NCBI RefSeq assembly: GCF_021088345.1
Contig: NZ_CP088156.1
Location: 5,890,001-5,954,000, forward strand
DNA length: 64,000 bases
Source: Bradyrhizobium ontarionense
GTDB lineage: Bacteria > Pseudomonadota > Alphaproteobacteria > Rhizobiales > Xanthobacteraceae
Direction of reading: 5' to 3'
Under the pieces are notes generated by a model. That model saw only the letters and a list, made by a program, of their open reading frames with translations. It was not told the origin of the DNA and did not search any database. Made by a program: the position numbers and the translations under genes. This document shows positions 59,842 to 64,000 of this stretch, one piece after another (within the stretch, counting starts at the first letter, position 1; each line of letters opens with the position of its first letter).

Positions 59842-62127
59842 TCAGTTGAACTTGAGGGCCAGCTTGCCGTAGACGGTGCGCCCTTCTCCCGGTGCGACAC
59901 GTCCGTCGAAATAGGCGTAGGGTACGAAGTATTTCTCGTTGGTCAGGTTCTTGAAAGTCAACGAGACGTGATAGCGCGGGTCGTCATAGGCGATCTTCGA
60001 ATCGATCGTGAAGTAGCCGCTCGTCTTGTAGAGGTTGGCGGGATCGACATAGGCCCCCGATGCCGCATAGACGCCGGCGCCAAGGCTCCAGCCCTGCCAG
60101 CGGCCGTCAAGGCGATAGTTGACCCAGAGCCTGCCGGAATCGGCAGGCACCCAGTTTAGCTTGTTGCCGGCGCGCACCGTGGCCGCGACATCCTTGGTCA
60201 GCACCGCATCGACATGGGCGTAGCTGCCGAGCACGGACCATTGCGCCGTCGGCTGCCAGAGCACGTCGAGATCGAGCCCGCGGGACCGTTGCTCGCCGGC
60301 GGGAATGCTGACGAGGGGATTGTTCGGATCCGAAATAGGAACGCCGCTGCGATTGATCTCGAACACCGCCAGCGTGCCCGAGAGCCCGGCCCCAGAGTTG
60401 AACTTGATGCCCGCTTCCGTCTGCTTGGAGGTCTCCGGCTTCGGAGGTCCGGAGTAGAGCGCAAAGGGGTTGCCCTTCAGGCCTTCGCTGTAGTCGGCGA
60501 ATACCGAGAAGCCCTTGACCAGATCGACGACTGCGCCGACGCGGGGCAGGGCCTTGGTGACATCGGTGATATCCGTCGTCGCGAAGGCCGGCTGGACACT
60601 GTCGATGTGCAGGTTGGCGAGCCGGACGCCACCGAGCAGATGGACGCGATCCCAGAGCGATGATTGCCACTGCGTATAGAAGCCCTGCGTCCTGTAGACG
60701 TTGTCGCCGTCGACCACGACCGAGAACGGGCCGCGGACCGGCTCGACATAGGCCGGGTAAACCGGATTGCGCAGATCGACGGGGACGCCGCCTGCAAAGA
60801 ACTGGGCCGGGTCGACATACATCGCGCCGACATCAGTGACGCGGCTATAGTCGTAGCCGAACAGCAGCCTGTTCTCGCTGATGCCGAGACGGAACTTGGC
60901 GAGCGCATTGGCGACGACCGAAAGCTCCTTCTGCTCCTGGCCGAGGGCCAGGTTGGTCACGCCCCAGGTCGAGCCGAAGGCCGGCGCGTTGGAGAAGATG
61001 TCCTGGGCCAGCTCTTGGAAGCGGGTCTTGCCCGCCCGGACCTGCACGTTCGCCGACCAGACCTCGTTGAACTCGTGATCGAGCTTGGCGGTCACGCTCT
61101 GGGTCGTCGAGTACGACTTCGGAATGTTCGACGGACCGATGAAGAGATTGCGGTTGAGCCGGAAGTCGCCGGTGACGGTGCCGACCGCTGGGAGACCCTG
61201 ATACTCCTGCTGCCGCCAGTCGGAGAACCGCCCCTGGATCGTCAGCGTCGTATCCTCCTTGTTGGTGAACAGCAGCGTCGGGTTGATCGCATAGCGTTTG
61301 GTGTCGATCGTATCGATGAAGGAGCTTGAGGAGGTGTATTCACCCGTCAGGCGCGACAGCACCGTGCCGTCCTTCGACAGCGGCTGGTTGATGTCGAAAT
61401 AGGGCTGCACGAAGCCGTAGCTGCCGAAGGTCGAGCCGAACTCGCTGAACGCGCGGTTGGTCGGCAGCTTGGAGACGATGTTGATGACGCCGCCGAGGGG
61501 CGCGCCGGAGCCGCCGCCATACAGGATCGCGTTGGGGCCCTTCAGCACCTCGATGCGCTCCACGTTCACGAGCGAGTCGCGGTTGCCCGCATTGTAGTAG
61601 CTCGTGAGGCCGTCCAGCCATTGTTCGGCCGCGAAGCCGCGGATGCGGGCGCTTTCGTAGGCCGGCGTCTGCAGCGGGCTGGTGGCCTGAACGCCGCTGA
61701 CGTTGCGGGTGGCTTCAGCGACGGACAGGCTGTTCTGGTCGTCGATGACGGCGCGGGGCACGACGTTGATCGAGGCCGGAATGCGTTCCGTCGGCGTGTT
61801 GGTCCGGGTGCTGCCGGTCGCGGTCAGCGCCTGATAGCCCTGCACGGGACCCGCCGTCGTCTGGGTGACCGGCAGGGCCGGGTTGACGATCACGCCGCTG
61901 GGGAGCTGCGTCTGGGTCGGCGGCGGAGCCGTCCGCTGCTGCGGCCGCGCTGCCGGCGGCTGGCTGGAGCTGGCGCGGCGCACGGGTTTGGCCGGCTTCC
62001 TCTCGGTGGGCGCATCCACCGTAACGGAGGGGAGATTGCGATCTGATTGGGGTTGGGACTGTGCGGGTTCGATAAGAGCAGCAACAACAGCCGCCGCCGC
62101 ACCCAGGGTGGGCAGTCGATGTGACAC
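59842..62127 (-). CDS. TonB-dependent siderophore-type receptor
   Basis: 761 residues, GTG start. Signal peptide ending near AQSQ, TonB-box-like LPSVTVDAPT, a Pro-rich linker, plug domain (PASINVVPR, RIEVLKGPNAILYGGGSGAPLGG) and a barrel ending TVYGKLALKFN. It belongs to the FhuA/FpvA group by plug motifs. Starts 42 bases after the DUF2946-like gene at 62170-62559 and is followed by the exported DJ-1/PfpI protein, so the receptor, a small cysteine protein and a hydrolase are made together. Confidence 0.94.
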   Translation of the reverse strand: MSHRLPTLGAAAAVVAALIEPAQSQPQSDRNLPSVTVDAPTERKPAKPVRRASSSQPPAARPQQRTAPPPTQTQLPSGVIVNPALPVTQTTAGPVQGYQALTATGSTRTNTPTERIPASINVVPRAVIDDQNSLSVAEATRNVSGVQATSPLQTPAYESARIRGFAAEQWLDGLTSYYNAGNRDSLVNVERIEVLKGPNAILYGGGSGAPLGGVINIVSKLPTNRAFSEFGSTFGSYGFVQPYFDINQPLSKDGTVLSRLTGEYTSSSSFIDTIDTKRYAINPTLLFTNKEDTTLTIQGRFSDWRQQEYQGLPAVGTVTGDFRLNRNLFIGPSNIPKSYSTTQSVTAKLDHEFNEVWSANVQVRAGKTRFQELAQDIFSNAPAFGSTWGVTNLALGQEQKELSVVANALAKFRLGISENRLLFGYDYSRVTDVGAMYVDPAQFFAGGVPVDLRNPVYPAYVEPVRGPFSVVVDGDNVYRTQGFYTQWQSSLWDRVHLLGGVRLANLHIDSVQPAFATTDITDVTKALPRVGAVVDLVKGFSVFADYSEGLKGNPFALYSGPPKPETSKQTEAGIKFNSGAGLSGTLAVFEINRSGVPISDPNNPLVSIPAGEQRSRGLDLDVLWQPTAQWSVLGSYAHVDAVLTKDVAATVRAGNKLNWVPADSGRLWVNYRLDGRWQGWSLGAGVYAASGAYVDPANLYKTSGYFTIDSKIAYDDPRYHVSLTFKNLTNEKYFVPYAYFDGRVAPGEGRTVYGKLALKFN

Positions 62128-62169
62128 GGTAGGATGCTCCGATGGACGCTGAGGACGGTGAGGTCAATC

Positions 62170-62559
62170 TCAGGCCTCGCTCGGGGGACCTCTCGTCAGC
62201 CGTGGCTGGTGTCGTCGCGCAAGCGTGGCTGCGGCAGGTTTGGAATCTGCGACATCGCTTGCGGGGGCGATCTGATGGATGTGAATCGTGGCGGGTGCGG
62301 GGGCAAGCCCTGCGTGTGCTGCGAACACGCAGATGTCGCAGAGAGACTTGTGGAGAGGCGGATGGCTCTTGGGGTCGATCTCCGATGATGAATGATCATC
62401 GGAAGCGCAGATCGACAGCTCCAAAGCCGATCCGAACGCCAGAGCGCTGCCTTCCATGCGAGAGGCGAGCGAGCCGGCGAGGATCGTCTGGAAGACGAAC
62501 AGCAAAGCGACCGCAAGCATGGCGGTAGAGTGTCGCTCTGCTCGTCGTCCTCCCCGCAT
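62170..62559 (-). CDS. DUF2946-like exported protein, copy 5
   Basis: 129 residues: basic N-terminus, hydrophobic segment (about 12-33), SICAS (Cys51), a His/Asp-rich stretch, the C74-DI-C77 pair with nearby histidines, and the tail TRGPPSEA. First gene of the leftward TonB-receptor operon. Same plan as the other members of the set. Function unknown. Confidence 0.78.
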   Translation of the reverse strand: MRGGRRAERHSTAMLAVALLFVFQTILAGSLASRMEGSALAFGSALELSICASDDHSSSEIDPKSHPPLHKSLCDICVFAAHAGLAPAPATIHIHQIAPASDVADSKPAAATLARRHQPRLTRGPPSEA

Positions 62560-63331
62560 GACTTTGTCCCACCACCCCGGTCCCGCGAACGATAGTGTCG
62601 AGCTTGGGCGAGTCCATATGTCGCGAAGCCGCGGCGGATCGTCCGGTTACAAGTGTGACGAATATGTCGCATTGTTTCCGCACAATGGCGGTCGTGCTGG
62701 CACGGGACGGGTCACCTCCCGAAGTCAGGAAATGTCGGTGGGCGGCGCTGCCGTCGGCAAGGCCCTGCCTTCTCCGACGTCGTCGCCACTGCGTCCGCGA
62801 AAGGCGACGCCTGGTTAGCTTGCCGAGCGCACAGGTCCTGGGTGGGCGACCAGATCTGCGTCGAGCTGTCAAATCTTACCGCCTGGATGGACGACTCAGA
62901 GATCCCACGTGCCGGTCTCTATGAGCTACCCAGTTGCGCATCGCGCCAAACTGCACTCGACCCATCCGATCGAGAGGGACGGCGGCGAAATCGAGCGCCG
63001 TAACGAGACCGTCGGCATGTCTCCGGCGAGGAGGCCATCGTCGGTCTGTCGCAGGCTGATCAGTTTGGCGAGAGCCGCCAGTGCCCCACCGCGGCCGCGA
63101 CGCCACGGGACACGAAAATGGCCTGGCGACGATGCCCGTCGCAGCCACGATGGCGCGACAAAGCCGCAGAATTGCCGCTCGATGAGAGCTCAACGAAAAT
63201 GAAGCGCGCGCCGACGCGAGACCTCAGTTCGGCCACAGCTCAGGCTGATAGTTGCTGCATGACAGGCGCGGGTTTTCGTCCGGTGATCGGTCAATCAAGA
63301 AATCCCCTGCAGCAGGACAAGCAGTCGGACT
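62560..63331. other. Divergent intergenic region between DUF2946-like copies 5 and 6
   Basis: Over 750 bases with no supportable gene on either strand; must carry the promoters of both neighbours. No strong repeat or known operator was seen. Confidence 0.4.
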
Positions 63332-63727
63332 ATGTTCCGTTCATTCGGCAATAAGCGGCTACGAGCGCGTGCCTGTGTCGCGCTCGGCCTCGCTTATCTG
63401 CTCGCGTTCCAGGCTCTGATGTTCAGCCTTACGGCAGGGGCGATGGCTGGCTCCGCGGAGCCGGCGATTTCGGACATCTGCAGATCCGAGGGTAACACCA
63501 CCAGTCGCGATGGCTCTGGGCAGGAGCACCAGCAGTCGCACCTTCCCACCTGTTGCCTGACGGGCGGCGCCATGTTCGGCGCGAGCGGCGTGCCGCCGAC
63601 TGCCCCGTCATTGGCAGTGCCTCGGTTGTCTGAGCATAGCGCCTCCGTCCATTGCTCGGCAGACGGCCGTGTCGATATCGGACGCCGGCGAACGCTGTGT
63701 AGCCCCCGCGGTCCACCAATCGCCTGA
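63332..63727 (+). CDS. DUF2946-like exported protein, copy 6
   Basis: 131 residues: hydrophobic segment (about 15-38), DICRS (Cys50), a His/Gln stretch, a C74-C75 doublet in place of CxxC, and the tail PRGPPIA. A secreted or anchored protein of the same kind as the five others. The doublet means its metal-binding geometry, if any, differs. It precedes another exported protein on the same strand. Confidence 0.75.
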   Translation: MFRSFGNKRLRARACVALGLAYLLAFQALMFSLTAGAMAGSAEPAISDICRSEGNTTSRDGSGQEHQQSHLPTCCLTGGAMFGASGVPPTAPSLAVPRLSEHSASVHCSADGRVDIGRRRTLCSPRGPPIA

Positions 63728-63750
63728 CCCGCTTTACCCGGTTTTGATCG

Positions 63751-63797
63751 GGAGCGATGCCCGTTGGGGCATCTCCTGACCATCGATACCGATGGTC
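63751..63797 (+). other. Two adjacent hairpins in the leader of the last gene
   Basis: GATGCCC-GTTG-GGGCATC (63756-63773, with flanking GGA/TCC able to extend it) and GACCATCG-ATAC-CGATGGTC (63778-63797) stand four bases apart; a third, CAGCG-CAAG-CGCTG, is at 63890-63903. They could be a terminator pair after copy 6 or a structured leader. Confidence 0.4.
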
Positions 63798-63933
63798 ACG
63801 ACTGCGCCGCGACGGACGATGCCATTCGCCGGACGCGGCCCTGGTCCCGACCATCCCCTTGGGAGTTTCAGGCAAGCGTCGTGCGCACTCAGCGCAAGCG
63901 CTGTCGACCAATCACGACATTCAGGAGTATATC

Positions 63934-64000
63934 ATGTCTTTCAAGTTGCGTTGCCTCGCTGTCTCCATTGCTCTGCTTGTGACGCCGGCCATGGGCGCGG
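63934..64000 (+). CDS. Exported protein, N-terminal signal peptide only (3' end outside window)
   Basis: The first 22 codons encode a signal peptide (MSFKLRCLAVSIALLVTPAM). AGGAG lies seven bases before the ATG. The mature part is beyond the edge, so nothing can be said of function; it is likely co-expressed with DUF2946-like copy 6. Confidence 0.7.
   Translation, partial: MSFKLRCLAVSIALLVTPAMGA

Noticed and set aside
62396..63193. Frames on both strands between DUF2946-like copies 5 and 6
   Set aside because: No domain, poor composition, and no ribosome sites.
1..64000. Search for tRNA, rRNA, CRISPR, insertion sequences and integrase or attachment sites
   Set aside because: Nothing with the expected structure or repeats was found by reading; a tool-based scan could still reveal small RNAs.

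Overview
The window is high-GC DNA from an alphaproteobacterium, most likely a Rhizobiales member close to Bradyrhizobium. This is an inference from a complete fixNOQP-fixGHIS set, a FixK-type regulator, exbB-exbD-tonB organisation and codon use. No rRNA, tRNA, CRISPR array, insertion sequence or origin was recognised. The text is gene-dense with many ATGA stop/start overlaps, so most genes fall into short operons.

1-18 kb is a nonribosomal peptide locus. The tail of a beta-lactamase-like serine hydrolase is followed by a 5,331-residue, four-module NRPS (C-A-T / C-A-T-E / C-A-T-E / C-A-T-TE), an MbtH-like protein and a PhyH-family oxygenase, the last three overlapping by ATGA. Read by eye, A3 looks Asn-specific and A4 Thr-specific; A1 and A2 share one unassigned code and derive from a recent internal duplication. 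An EntF-like starter C domain and downstream TonB-dependent genes make a peptide siderophore or related metallophore the best guess. 18-26 kb holds a frameshifted GloVer-repeat secreted protein, a TonB-dependent siderophore receptor, exbB-exbD-tonB on the opposite strand and an orphan LuxR-type response regulator.

26-32 kb has a truncated SDR remnant and a six-gene operon: two NosL-like proteins, a GTG-initiated small anchored protein, a MacB/LolCDE-type ABC transporter and a polytopic protein with an HHHCPFC motif. No nosZ is in sight. 32-50 kb is a microaerobic respiration region: a Crp/Fnr (FixK-like) regulator, ccoNOQP-ccoGHIS (cbb3 oxidase and its copper ATPase), a TauE/SafE-like membrane protein, then a perfect TTGAT-N4-ATCAA box ahead of a DUF2946-like gene, a CydP-like gene and cydAB-cydX (bd oxidase), and a DUF2244-DUF983 pair.

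50-64 kb is a second metal-uptake region. An ABC-2 exporter with two DUF3526-type permeases is divergent from a TonB receptor. A separate operon runs DUF2946-like, TonB receptor, exported isonitrile-hydratase-like DJ-1/PfpI protein, small membrane protein and a second TauE/SafE-like protein.

The most unusual thread is a set of six DUF2946-like exported proteins scattered from 32 to 64 kb. All share an early single Cys, a CxxC (or CC) pair and an Arg-Ala/Gly-Pro-Pro tail, and each sits beside oxidase, regulator or TonB genes. Together with cbb3, CcoI and NosL this suggests that copper and iron handling is coordinated with low-oxygen respiration here.
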